63,835 bases of DNA from Prosthecobacter debontii (GTDB lineage: Bacteria; Verrucomicrobiota; Verrucomicrobiia; Verrucomicrobiales; Verrucomicrobiaceae), in assembly GCA_945869675.1 (NCBI GenBank), contig CAMBPS010000007.1, positions 1 through 63,835 of the forward strand, read 5' to 3'. This document shows, piece after piece, positions 37,070 through 47,691 of the stretch. The position numbers were made by a program, and so were the translations under genes. How positions within the stretch are numbered: the first letter of the stretch is position 1; the number at the start of each line of letters is the position of its first letter. The notes beneath the pieces are model-generated. The model saw only the letters and a program-made list of their open reading frames with translations. It made no database searches and was not told the DNA's origin.

Positions 37070-40000
37070 TCACTGACCTGAGCCAAACCAAGTGCTCATC
37101 GACTGCCCACTGTAGCCAGTCATCTCCAAATAGCCTCTGCCAGTTATCTGCCTACTTTTGGCGGTTCCAGTGTAGTCCACAGCCCCCTCCCAGTATCCCA
37201 GTCCTGGAGTGGCCTCAGAATGAAATTCCTGATTCTTCATGGCTGCACGACATCGCAAGGAAATTCCTTGCGTGGGTATTTCAATCTTCCAACTAATCGG
37301 ATAGTTGGCTCCAGTTGACGATTTCCAAACCTCTCCTGGTGTGAGTGTAAAAAGATTGGAGCCAAGCGGAATAGCCTGGCCATCTGGCAGGATCAAGGTG
37401 CCTGCATTGGAGCCAGCTGTGCCGCCACGCAGTTGGAAAATCATCAACTCACTGCCATCACTGAGTTGCGCGCTGAACCAATCCCAACCCAGAGTGCCTT
37501 TCTCTAAAAAACTAGAACCAAACTCATGATCCATCCAGCTGTCACCCGCCACTTCATGGACCTCACCCTTTAAAATCAGGCTCCCTTGAGTTGGCATTCG
37601 TGAGTGTGAGTAATAGTGGCTGGCATTTCCAGCTATGCTGCCTTTTTGACTGATGCCATCATGACCATGAATCACTGGCCTTTTTCCAGGCTGCAATTTT
37701 AGATTCAAAGCAAAGTCACGATCTTGAGCATGAAGGGTCATCTGCCCATCGGTGGTGATCAGCACTTGCCAGTCTTCATTCCACACTCTTTGTTCGGTCG
37801 CTCCTGCCAAACCTGGACCTGAACGATTCAACCGATCTGCATGATGATATTCTGAGACTGTCAGATCACTGATGGCGAAATGCGCCATCCACGCATCACG
37901 CAATGCCCAGGGTGAAGCATTGGCTGGCACCAATGTTGCCCCTATTCGGAAAAAAGTCAGTTGGTAACCGAAGCGGCGTCCCTCTGGGGAGGCTACATTG
38001 CCTGTGTAATACCACCACTCGATTTTATGCTCCGGGTGCTGACCATGATCACGAGGAAACGCATACGAATATCCGGGCAATGCTGGCCTCCACTCTTGAG
38101 CATCGGCTTGGCCGCTAGTGAGCAAAAACAAGATCGCCAAGCCTATGCCACGAGTCACCCTCCTGGCAGGATAGAGGCCAGCCAGCATGGTGCCAATGAC
38201 CGTCAGCACGGTCGATCCGGTTAAGAACAGCCAAGGTGTATGAAACTGGATACTCCAGCCAAAGCTCTGCGGATTGATTACATGAATCAGCACCAGCGAT
38301 AGCAGGATTCCCACGATCAATCCCAGCACCTGACTCACCAGGCCCAGAAGTCCCGACTCCAGAACTATCGTGCGCCGGACCTGACTAACGTCTGCACCAG
38401 CAATGCGCAACAATCGAATTTCATCGCTCCGCTCTAAAACCATCGTTAACATTGTGGCAGCCACACCCGCCATGGCAACGAGAATAGCGATGATTTCAAG
38501 CGCCCAAGTGATAGCAAAAGTCGCATCAAATATGCGCAATACCTCAGCACGCAATCCGGCATTGGTGAAGATCGCCACAAAACCCTTGCCCTCCAACCGT
38601 AGAATCAAATCATCACGTACTGCATCAGCTTCAAATCCAGGTTTCAAATACAAGGCTACATGAGTCGGGCGGCTTTCACCAAACCACCACTGAAACTCAG
38701 ATTGATCCATCGTGATCGTTCCACTGTCATTTGAGTAGTCGTAAAACTGCGCCAAAATGCGAAACTCATGTGGCCCCTTCGGCGTCGTGAGCGTGATCGA
38801 ATCTCCTTCCCTCAGATGAAAGCGCATCGCGAAGCTCTCGGAGATAAAGATTCCACCGTGCTCTTTGGCTGACTTGAGCATGGCCTTTGGGTCACCTGCG
38901 GTCTTGAAAGCGATTCTACCGTGTTCAATCTGCACACCAAAATTTCCTATTCCCAGCTTCACCACCCGATCTCGGAAGGGCAGATCCATGGCCCTATATC
39001 CATCATACGCTAATACTGCCGGATGCATCCTCAACGCATCCAGAGTAGCAGCAGAAAAGGTCGGCGGACTCTGACTACGCGGAGGGGTTCCAGGCCTGAC
39101 ATAAAGATCCGCCCCCATCGTCTGATCTACCCAGTACAGAACCGTCTGCCTGAAGCTACCGACCATCACAGCGATGGCCACCGTCAGCGCCAAAGCGACG
39201 GATAGAGCCGCTACTGAGATCGACAGGCGCTGTGTCGAAGCCTGAATCTGAGCCGCAGCCAATCGGCCCTCCATCCCAAAAGCTCGGGCTAAAAGTGGAC
39301 GCATCCCTTTAGCAACCCAATACAGCATCATCGGCACCGCAAAAGTCGCCGCCAGAATCGCACAAAAAGCTGCCCCATAGCCCCAAAGAGGCAAATCCAT
39401 CACAGGCTCTTGCATGGCAGCCAACCAGCCAGTTATAAGAAAACCAAAAGGTAAAAATAACCGAAAGATAGATTTTTTCTGTGCTTGCCCCCATCTAGGC
39501 CCACCGTCCCGAACAGCTTCTACAGGGGACACACACGCTGCCTCAATGGCAGGCAGTGCCGCAGCCACAAGGGACAATGGCACCGCAATACCAAGACCCG
39601 CAAGCCAGTGCCACAGATTCAAAGGAGGCACCGTTGCTGCAGTCGCCACGTAAAGCGTATCGACCGTCGTCGATGTCAAAGCGATGGCTAATTCGGCCAA
39701 GCCTTTGGCCAACGGCACACCGAGGAGCGCGCCAGCTAAACCCAGAACCAAAGCCTCTCCTAAAAACAACTGTAGCACGTGCATTTGCGTCACACCCAGT
39801 GTCCGCAACATACCGATCTCACGGCGGCGTGACATGACCGCAACTGAGATAGTATTGTAGATCAAAAATAAACCCACAACGAGAGCGATACCTGACAACA
39901 TCGTCAGATTAAAGTGAAATGCCGCCAGCATCTTCTCCACGGCAGCACTCCGTCGCTGAGGTCGCTGAACGGTAAGGCTCAGCGGCAAGCGTTGCTTTAA

Positions 40001-40705
40001 CATCGCCTCTGCTTTGTCCAAAGTCACCCCATCATGCAGACGCAGATCTAGCCGATCCACTCGGCCCAACCGATCCAGTGCAACCTGGGCATTGGCAATG
40101 TCCATCACCCCGAGTGATTGAGACGCCATGGCTGACTGCGGGATTCCGTGCTTGGACGACTTCGGGTCGCCAATCACTGCCGCCACCATGACCTCACTAC
40201 GCCGGTCCCCGATTCTAAGGATGAGCTTCCTGCCAACTACCAGCCCATGCCTTTGAGCAAAACCATGAGTGACCATCAGACTATTCGGCTTCGCCAAAAA
40301 ACTCATCAACTCCATGCCGCTAGCCGACGAACCTGTCAGTGCATAATCACGTAGAGCCGGGTCACGCAGCGCATCGATCCCGATCACGCGCAGGGTCTCG
40401 CTGCCCTGTCCAACGACCTCGGCCGTCACATCCGCCTCGATCACGGGTGTGGCGATGCCGATCTCTCGGAGCCAAGCCAAGCCGGGAATCAACGCCTCAT
40501 CAATGCCCACCGGCGGACAGGTGATTTCCAGCGACGCCTTCCCCGAAACAGCATCCAGAGCTGCGCTAAAGCTCCGCAGCGACCCTTGATTGGCCAGCTG
40601 AATGGCCAACATCACCGCCACCCCCAAAGTAACGCCCAGCGCCGTCAGCAAAGTGCGTAGTCGATTGACCCGCATGGGCCTTAGAATGAGACGAGAGAAC
40701 AGCAT
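37070..40705 (-). CDS. ABC transporter permease (two FtsX domains) fused to AttH-type lipocalin
   Basis: 1211 residues. The first 850 form a permease with an N-terminal MacB-like periplasmic region, an FtsX domain near 265-400 (SRRREIGMLRTLGVTQMHV), a second periplasmic region, and a second FtsX domain near 750-850 ending in LYPARRV. After a hydrophobic segment with a signal-peptidase-like site (GQADA before QEW), the last 343 residues form an AttH/CrtC-like domain with KIEWWYYTGNV, DSWMDHEFGSS and GWDWFSAQL. In att-type operons these are two genes, attG and attH, beside an ATPase attF; here G and H are one gene and no ATPase gene is adjacent. The transported substrate is unknown; related systems handle lipids or lipoproteins. 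Confidence 0.88.
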   Translation of the reverse strand: MLFSRLILRPMRVNRLRTLLTALGVTLGVAVMLAIQLANQGSLRSFSAALDAVSGKASLEITCPPVGIDEALIPGLAWLREIGIATPVIEADVTAEVVGQGSETLRVIGIDALRDPALRDYALTGSSASGMELMSFLAKPNSLMVTHGFAQRHGLVVGRKLILRIGDRRSEVMVAAVIGDPKSSKHGIPQSAMASQSLGVMDIANAQVALDRLGRVDRLDLRLHDGVTLDKAEAMLKQRLPLSLTVQRPQRRSAAVEKMLAAFHFNLTMLSGIALVVGLFLIYNTISVAVMSRRREIGMLRTLGVTQMHVLQLFLGEALVLGLAGALLGVPLAKGLAELAIALTSTTVDTLYVATAATVPPLNLWHWLAGLGIAVPLSLVAAALPAIEAACVSPVEAVRDGGPRWGQAQKKSIFRLFLPFGFLITGWLAAMQEPVMDLPLWGYGAAFCAILAATFAVPMMLYWVAKGMRPLLARAFGMEGRLAAAQIQASTQRLSISVAALSVALALTVAIAVMVGSFRQTVLYWVDQTMGADLYVRPGTPPRSQSPPTFSAATLDALRMHPAVLAYDGYRAMDLPFRDRVVKLGIGNFGVQIEHGRIAFKTAGDPKAMLKSAKEHGGIFISESFAMRFHLREGDSITLTTPKGPHEFRILAQFYDYSNDSGTITMDQSEFQWWFGESRPTHVALYLKPGFEADAVRDDLILRLEGKGFVAIFTNAGLRAEVLRIFDATFAITWALEIIAILVAMAGVAATMLTMVLERSDEIRLLRIAGADVSQVRRTIVLESGLLGLVSQVLGLIVGILLSLVLIHVINPQSFGWSIQFHTPWLFLTGSTVLTVIGTMLAGLYPARRVTRGIGLAILFLLTSGQADAQEWRPALPGYSYAFPRDHGQHPEHKIEWWYYTGNVASPEGRRFGYQLTFFRIGATLVPANASPWALRDAWMAHFAISDLTVSEYHHADRLNRSGPGLAGATEQRVWNEDWQVLITTDGQMTLHAQDRDFALNLKLQPGKRPVIHGHDGISQKGSIAGNASHYYSHSRMPTQGSLILKGEVHEVAGDSWMDHEFGSSFLEKGTLGWDWFSAQLSDGSELMIFQLRGGTAGSNAGTLILPDGQAIPLGSNLFTLTPGEVWKSSTGANYPISWKIEIPTQGISLRCRAAMKNQEFHSEATPGLGYWEGAVDYTGTAKSRQITGRGYLEMTGYSGQSMSTWFGSGQ

Positions 40706-40778
40706 TAGAACAAAGTTAAATTAGGCATACGTCCCATAATCGCGTTTCGGCAAGGTGTAGCCGCATTTCATGAAATAG

Positions 40779-41939
<1,161 letters not shown>

Positions 41940-41967
41940 TTCTCTCAAGATAGAACCCATTCCTCGA

Positions 41968-42003
41968 CGGGCCGGATTGCCAGATCCGGCCCGTTTTCTT
42001 TTT
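41968..42003 (+). terminator. Rho-independent terminator after gap
   Basis: Perfect 10-pair stem cgggccggat (41968-41977) and atccggcccg (41984-41993), loop tgccag, then ttttctttttt to 42003. Confidence 0.95.
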
Positions 42004-42166
42004 GACCACCTAATGAATTCATATCAGGCAGGAACACCTAACCTCCATGTTTAGAACCGCAAATTTGATGGATGCTTCTCAGCTATACGATCATTTTATT
42101 CACATCATCCTTGCCAAAGTGGATGCAAATCGTTTCTCCTAGCTGATAGTCCAACAGAGACTCATC

Positions 42167-44371
42167 ATGGCGGAACGATACAAAATTTATGAACAGCTCG
42201 GCGCAGGAGGCGTGGGGGCAGTGTATCGCGCTTATGACAATGAATTAAAACGTTGGGTGGCTATCAAGAGAATCATCGCTGCGGCAGAATTAGATACAGA
42301 TGACAAGATAGCGACCGACCTTCGGCGGGAAGCCGATGCGCTAGCCGCGATGCGAAACCCAAACGTCGTGACAATTTTTGACGTAGCAAGTGATGCGATG
42401 GGCCTGTTCATAGTGATGGAGTTGCTGGAAGGCGAAGATCTAGCCAACGTCGTAGCTCGTGGACCTCTTCACTACGATGATTTTAAAGAGCTGGCATCCC
42501 AAACACTGGAGGGGCTGCTGGCCGCGCATCAGCGCCACATTTTGCATAGGGACATCAAGCCTGAGAACATCAAAGTCGAACGCCTGCCTGGGGGAAGAAT
42601 GCAGTCCAAGATCATCGACTTTGGCCTAGCACGTTCGGGTATGAGGGCGCGCAAGCAGACCGAAGATCAATCAGGCACCGTGATGGGATCCATTTTCTAC
42701 ATGGCCCCAGAGCAGTTGACGCGAAAACCAGTGGATGAAAAGACGGACCTCTACTCCTTGGGCTGTGTGTTTTATGAAGCACTATCTGGGCGGAAGGCCT
42801 TCGACGGTGAAACCGTGGATAAGGTGATTGATGCACACATCAATCACGACATCATTCCGCTGCATGTCGTGGCTCCGCATGTACCACCGTGGTTAGGAGC
42901 CTGGGTCCTGCGTCTCATGGCCCAAAAGCCACAAGATCGACCCGCCAATGCTCAACAGGCTATCGAAGAATTCCGCTCTTGGGAAAAGATGTCTACCGCA
43001 CCAGCCATGATGCCCTGGATGCCGATGAACTATGCGCCCATTCCTGTAAGTTATCCGCAGCCCGGCTACCCAGGAACGATGACGACGAGTAGCGTGCCGG
43101 TTCACCCAATGTATTATCAAACGGGTCCAGTTCCAGCTTACCAGACTGGGCATGTGCCTGTTTATCAGCCACCGCAGGCTACGCCGCCTTTGGTTCAGGC
43201 TCCGCTCAGTGCTCAATTGATCCCCGCTGCGGTGCCCATGCCGAATCAAGGCACACAAACCAAGCCACAGAGCGCCCCCAAAGCCGCAGCCCCTCGCAAG
43301 CCTCAAGGTGCGAAGATGGCTACCACTCAAAAAGCAGCTGTGCCGCCAGAGAAGGGCTTTGCTCTCACTCCAAAGATGATGATCGGAGGTATTGTGGTGC
43401 TTCTGGCGGTGGTCGCCGGGGTCCTTTTTTCGGGTGGTTCTCCGAACTCTAGAACAAATAAAGCAAGCGGCGCTAGCAATAGCTCGACAGCACCCGGGAG
43501 CACGTCGTTAAGAATGAGCTATGAATTACCCAGTGACCGCATCTACCCACCCCAAGATGCTGATCTTTGCCTGCATTTAATCAGCAGCGTTGGCGTTCGT
43601 CAAAAAAATGGCACGAATGCCAATCTCAATGAACTGGTCACTGAATGGCATGACATAGCCCCCCGCGGTGATGACAATTACCTACGCGCACTGAATGGAT
43701 CGACAGACTACTCACCCAAGCGAGTCTTATGGGATACAAACCCACTCATCAAAACTGGACGCACTGTGCTGGACTTCCACTCGCGCAATGGCAAACCAAC
43801 AAGCTTAAATATTTACAATCATGATGACGTAGGAAAGCTCCCATTTGGGAAACACTCCACTCACAGTCCCAAAGGGTTAACGCTAGGCCTAGTCTTTCAG
43901 GCCGATGAAAAAACGCTCCCTTGCCTAGTTGCCAGCGTCAGTGCGGATGGGAACCTTAGCGTGACCCTGCGTGTTAGCTCTGAGAAAAACCTCTTAGTTC
44001 AGCTCTCCAATGGAACATCCGAAGTTAAAATCACGAGTCGTGACATTAATGCCAGCCTGCCAACCACACTCCTTGTCACCTGGGACAGCGCCAGCGGTAA
44101 AGCAGAACTAAGAGCTAAAGATGCCTCTGGAAAAACCTTTACTGGCGGGGCTGAACTCAAAGCACCCAGCATGCCGCTGAGCTGGATCACCATCGGTAAA
44201 GCGCAAGACCCGAGCAAAGGTGCGGTCCCACCCGAAGAACAATTCAATGGCTGGCTAGCTGAGTTTTTACTGTATGCCTCGGTGCCCACCCATGATCAAC
44301 TGCAGCTTCTGGAAGGTCGCGTTTTGAGAGAGTATTACATCCAAAGCAGCCATACTCCGCCTAAAAAGTAG
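42167..44371 (+). CDS. Membrane Ser/Thr protein kinase with extracellular LamG-like domain
   Basis: 734 residues. The kinase domain (about 5-265) has GAGGVGAVYRA, VAIKRI, the catalytic HRDIKPENI (about 126) and the metal-binding DFG (about 150). A Pro/Gln/Tyr-rich juxtamembrane region (about 275-395) leads to one membrane helix (about 402-422) and an outside part whose last 200 residues look like a LamG/concanavalin beta-sandwich (LDFHSRNGKPTSL, NGWLAEFLLYAS). So it is likely a receptor kinase that senses a sugar or surface polymer and phosphorylates cytoplasmic proteins; the ligand is unknown. It stands alone between gap and an HtrA protease gene. Confidence 0.93.
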   Translation: MAERYKIYEQLGAGGVGAVYRAYDNELKRWVAIKRIIAAAELDTDDKIATDLRREADALAAMRNPNVVTIFDVASDAMGLFIVMELLEGEDLANVVARGPLHYDDFKELASQTLEGLLAAHQRHILHRDIKPENIKVERLPGGRMQSKIIDFGLARSGMRARKQTEDQSGTVMGSIFYMAPEQLTRKPVDEKTDLYSLGCVFYEALSGRKAFDGETVDKVIDAHINHDIIPLHVVAPHVPPWLGAWVLRLMAQKPQDRPANAQQAIEEFRSWEKMSTAPAMMPWMPMNYAPIPVSYPQPGYPGTMTTSSVPVHPMYYQTGPVPAYQTGHVPVYQPPQATPPLVQAPLSAQLIPAAVPMPNQGTQTKPQSAPKAAAPRKPQGAKMATTQKAAVPPEKGFALTPKMMIGGIVVLLAVVAGVLFSGGSPNSRTNKASGASNSSTAPGSTSLRMSYELPSDRIYPPQDADLCLHLISSVGVRQKNGTNANLNELVTEWHDIAPRGDDNYLRALNGSTDYSPKRVLWDTNPLIKTGRTVLDFHSRNGKPTSLNIYNHDDVGKLPFGKHSTHSPKGLTLGLVFQADEKTLPCLVASVSADGNLSVTLRVSSEKNLLVQLSNGTSEVKITSRDINASLPTTLLVTWDSASGKAELRAKDASGKTFTGGAELKAPSMPLSWITIGKAQDPSKGAVPPEEQFNGWLAEFLLYASVPTHDQLQLLEGRVLREYYIQSSHTPPKK

Positions 44372-44473
44372 TGCCCGATGCCTTGACGTGCTCTAGCACA
44401 AGAATCATCGCGCAGTCTTGCCAACCGCTCAGGTATTGTCATCGTATGAACTTCAGCCTTTGAAATCTGTCTC

Positions 44474-45661
44474 ATGGAAACTCTACGCCGTCTCACCTTT
44501 GCTCTCTTGGTCTTTATTCTAGCGACGCTTGCCTTCGCCTTCTGGCGTCAAGGTAAAGAAAGCTATGGCTTGCTAAATTTCCTCAGTGCCCAGTCGCCGA
44601 ATGATGAAAAGTTCTCACCTTCCAAGACATCACAGCTGAACTTGGAAGATGTGAAGTTTCTGAGCGTGATGAATGACGAGTTTTCTAAGCTCTCCGCTAC
44701 TGTTCTGCCTAGCGTAGTCAGCGTGAATACGAAGACACTGCGCCGAGGGCAGACAGCCTGGCATCCCTTCTTTGGCCTAGTCAGCGGTCGTGCTCAGGTC
44801 ATCCCTGGTCTGGGCTCAGGAGCCATCATTTCAAAGGAAGGTCACGTCATCACGAATTACCACGTCATCGCCGATGTGAATGAAATCCTCGTTACGACCA
44901 ATGATAACAAACAATTTCCGGCCCGCATTCTAGGAGCCAGTCGCGAGCGCGATATCGCACTTCTCAAAATCGAAGCTGCCAAAAAAGACTTCCCCGCACT
45001 AGCCTTTGCCAACAGTGATGCTGCCAAGGTCGGCCAGATCGTCTTTGCCGTGGGTAATCCTTTTGGCCTCAGTGGCACGGTAACACAGGGCATCATTAGC
45101 GCTCGAGACCGCCATCTCAGTGATAGCCATTTGGACTACTTGCAAACCGATACCGTGATCAATCCAGGAAACTCAGGTGGACCTCTCGTCAATATTCGGG
45201 GTGAGATGATCGGCATCAATGTGGCCATCTATCGCGGCGACGAAAACGTTCGTGCTTGGCAAGGCGTGGGATTAGCCGTGCCAGCAAACGATGCCAAATC
45301 CGTCATCGAAGCCATATTAGCGCAAAACAAAGCGGGCAAATCATCCACCGCAGCAACGGGTATGGGCTATCTCGGATTGGTTCTGAGTCCTGACGTTGTG
45401 GCTATTGATTCAGGACTGGGAACGTCCCTTATAGGCGCCTATGTGACAGAGCTCGACCCCCAATCCCCAGGGGTAGTCGGTGGCCTTCAGCCTGGCGATG
45501 TGATCACCGCACTGAATGATGCGAACTTGATTTCACCCAGACAATTGCTGGATCAGATTCGCGCTTTCACTCCAGGCACGATGATTAAATTAACCTTGTT
45601 GCGAAACGGTCAACTAGCTCAATTGAACGTTAAGATTGGTCAACGGCCGAACGATCAGTAA
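44474..45661 (+). CDS. HtrA/DegP-type serine protease with one PDZ domain
   Basis: 395 residues. An N-terminal membrane anchor (about 5-25) is followed by a trypsin-like domain with catalytic His in HVITNYHVIADV (about 131), Asp in ERDIALLKI (about 159) and Ser in INPGNSGGPLVN (about 233), then a single PDZ domain (about 300-390). This is the DegS-like layout: a membrane-anchored periplasmic quality-control protease. The specific signalling role of DegS is not implied. It starts 102 bases after the kinase gene and could be co-transcribed with it. Confidence 0.95.
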   Translation: METLRRLTFALLVFILATLAFAFWRQGKESYGLLNFLSAQSPNDEKFSPSKTSQLNLEDVKFLSVMNDEFSKLSATVLPSVVSVNTKTLRRGQTAWHPFFGLVSGRAQVIPGLGSGAIISKEGHVITNYHVIADVNEILVTTNDNKQFPARILGASRERDIALLKIEAAKKDFPALAFANSDAAKVGQIVFAVGNPFGLSGTVTQGIISARDRHLSDSHLDYLQTDTVINPGNSGGPLVNIRGEMIGINVAIYRGDENVRAWQGVGLAVPANDAKSVIEAILAQNKAGKSSTAATGMGYLGLVLSPDVVAIDSGLGTSLIGAYVTELDPQSPGVVGGLQPGDVITALNDANLISPRQLLDQIRAFTPGTMIKLTLLRNGQLAQLNVKIGQRPNDQ

Positions 45662-45677
45662 ATAGAGAGCGAAACCT

Positions 45678-46691
45678 TTAACGGGAAAGTGCACGGCAAT
45701 TGTCAAGGAGGCCGCTGACGTAACTCGCCACATCTTCAAAACCTTTTTTGTACGGAGTATCATCCAGGCAAATCAATTCTCCCACGGCCTCTTTAAGCAT
45801 AGATTGGGCAAAGTTGACAGCCTTTTCAATAGCTCCCTCATAATCAGCTATGCTGGCTAAGATGGTCGTGTCCATAGGCTCGCCTTGCAGTAGCATTTTA
45901 TTGAGCTTTTGCTTCTGCGAGTCTGTCGCCTCCATGAGGAGATATAAGATGGGCAGCGTGAGTTTTCCTTTGACCAGATCAGTGCGCAAAGTTTTACCGA
46001 CTTTTGCTTCATCTCCGACGAGATCCAAGCAGTCGTCATAGATCTGATAGACCGTTCCTAACTTTATCCCATAGCTATGCAAAGCCGACTCGACATGCTC
46101 CGGCACTTTATTGAGTCGAGCACCCATGCCTGCGGCCACCCCAAAGAGGGCCGCGGTCTTCATTTCAATCATGCGCAGGTAATCTGCCACGGATAGATTC
46201 AAATCAAAGCGACGCTGCGTCTGAAAAATCTCTCCACTGCACACATCGCGGGAAGCTTTGGCAATACTACGGCAAACAACAGAATCATCAAACTCAGTAG
46301 AAAGTTCCAATGCATAAGCAAAGAGTGCATCTCCAAGAAGCACACTGAGCGCACTTCCCCACTTTGCAGCAGCCGTCGGGATGCCGCGTCGAGTTCCAGC
46401 ACCGTCCATGATATCGTCATGCACTAGGGATGCGATATGAATCATTTCTAGAATGACCGAAAGACGCGTGTGATGCTCTGTCTTTGCCCCCGTGGCACCA
46501 CCCGCCATCAGAGCTAGAGCGGGACGGATACGTTTCCCAGATGCTTGACAAACGTAGGCAACGTAGCCTTCTACCGCAGGATCAAAATGGCGGGCTTGGT
46601 CCCGAATCGCCTTGTCCACGATTTCAAGGTCGCCACGCAACAAGTCAAAAGGAAAAACTGGCGTGTTAGCACTGGCGGTTAAAGTTGTCAT
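45678..46691 (-). CDS. Polyprenyl diphosphate synthase
   Basis: 337 residues. Both Asp-rich motifs are present: HDDIMDGAGTRRG (about residue 90) and YDDCLDLVGDE (about 215), typical of trans-prenyltransferases of the octaprenyl/heptaprenyl type (IspB/HepB). It should build the polyprenyl tail of menaquinone from FPP and IPP, which fits the menE-like gene in this window and the quinone-linked SdhCAB. Chain length cannot be read reliably by eye. It converges with the HtrA gene, 16 bases between stops. Confidence 0.93.
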   Translation of the reverse strand: MTTLTASANTPVFPFDLLRGDLEIVDKAIRDQARHFDPAVEGYVAYVCQASGKRIRPALALMAGGATGAKTEHHTRLSVILEMIHIASLVHDDIMDGAGTRRGIPTAAAKWGSALSVLLGDALFAYALELSTEFDDSVVCRSIAKASRDVCSGEIFQTQRRFDLNLSVADYLRMIEMKTAALFGVAAGMGARLNKVPEHVESALHSYGIKLGTVYQIYDDCLDLVGDEAKVGKTLRTDLVKGKLTLPILYLLMEATDSQKQKLNKMLLQGEPMDTTILASIADYEGAIEKAVNFAQSMLKEAVGELICLDDTPYKKGFEDVASYVSGLLDNCRALSR

Positions 46692-46807
46692 AAGAGAAAA
46701 ATAAAAAAGGCACTGATGGAGAGTTCTGTGCGATCACTACATCGCGCACCCTCAATTCCTCGTCAAATACGACATGACTACATTCTGTGGATGTAGTTTC
46801 AAAGAAA

Positions 46808-47566
46808 TCAGCTCCCCGTGAATGCTCCACACACAGCACAGTCTGGACGTTGTGGCAATTTCACCCGACGAAAAAGCATCTTCCCAAGATCCATGCAGAG
46901 CATTTCTCCAGCTAATGGCTTCCCCAGACCCGTGATGAGTTTGATCACTTCTACAGCTCCTAGGCAGGCTGCTGTGCCAGAGACTGCGCCAAAAACAGGA
47001 AATTGCCGCGTCCAGGACGTGGGGATCTCTGGCACATAACAGGCCAGACAACCGGAACGAGATGGAATAAAAGTGGTCACGCTGGCCTCCAGAGAATGCA
47101 TCGCACACTCGACCATCGGCTTCCGCGCACGAACAGCAGCAGCGTTTAAAGCCAGCCTTTCCTGAAACAGCGGAGCCGCATCGACGACAATATCTGCCTG
47201 CGCCACCAGAGCATCCGCATTCAACTCAGAGACATTTTCAGGCACAGCGATGACCTCACAATCGGGATTCAAATCCGCTAATTTCTGGATAATCGACTCC
47301 ACCCTCGGCCGCCCCACCTGTGCACGAGTCTGCAAAAGCTGGCGATTTAAGTCCGACATTTGAAGCTCGCCACCGTGCGCAAGAATCAGCCGGCCAATCC
47401 CGGCGGCTGCCAACTCTAACGCCACAAGCCCACCTAGACCACCGACGCGAGAGATCAACACAGAGGCGCCTTTGAGCTTCAACTGTCCGTCTTCCCCCAT
47501 GCCGGGCACCCACATCTGCCACTCATACAGAGCGCGGTCAGTGTCATTCAGTTCTAATAAATTCAT
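46808..47566 (-). CDS. MoeB/ThiF/HesA-family protein with degenerate adenylation site
   Basis: 252 residues from the ATG at 47566. The fold is clear: a VGGLGGLVALELAAAGIG region, DLNRQLL with the conserved Arg 75, and two zinc Cys pairs (C173/C176, C243/C246). Normally these E1-like enzymes activate the C-terminal Gly-Gly of ThiS, MoaD or similar proteins with ATP. Here the first Gly of the nucleotide loop is Arg 40, the LDFD acidic pair is LAHG (about 62-65), the Lys of GxPK is Arg 88, and the Mg-binding Asp of the TDN motif is Pro 132. It may bind but not adenylate a partner (inference). No sulfur-carrier gene is nearby. Confidence 0.85.
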   Translation of the reverse strand: MNLLELNDTDRALYEWQMWVPGMGEDGQLKLKGASVLISRVGGLGGLVALELAAAGIGRLILAHGGELQMSDLNRQLLQTRAQVGRPRVESIIQKLADLNPDCEVIAVPENVSELNADALVAQADIVVDAAPLFQERLALNAAAVRARKPMVECAMHSLEASVTTFIPSRSGCLACYVPEIPTSWTRQFPVFGAVSGTAACLGAVEVIKLITGLGKPLAGEMLCMDLGKMLFRRVKLPQRPDCAVCGAFTGS

Positions 47567-47691
47567 AGGAAAGCAGACAACGGAGCTGGCAACCTTTACA
47601 TAGCCAAGATGTTTATAATGCAAAGAATGTTCTTCAGGCGAATCAGGCTAGGGTTGCCTGTCGAAGAACGTTCTTTTAAATTCACACGCGC

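Noticed and set aside
46745..46805. Small hairpin actacat/atgtagt near the end of the MoeB-like gene
   Set aside because: Stem of 7 weak pairs without a proper T-run in the sense of the minus-strand gene; not enough to call a terminator.
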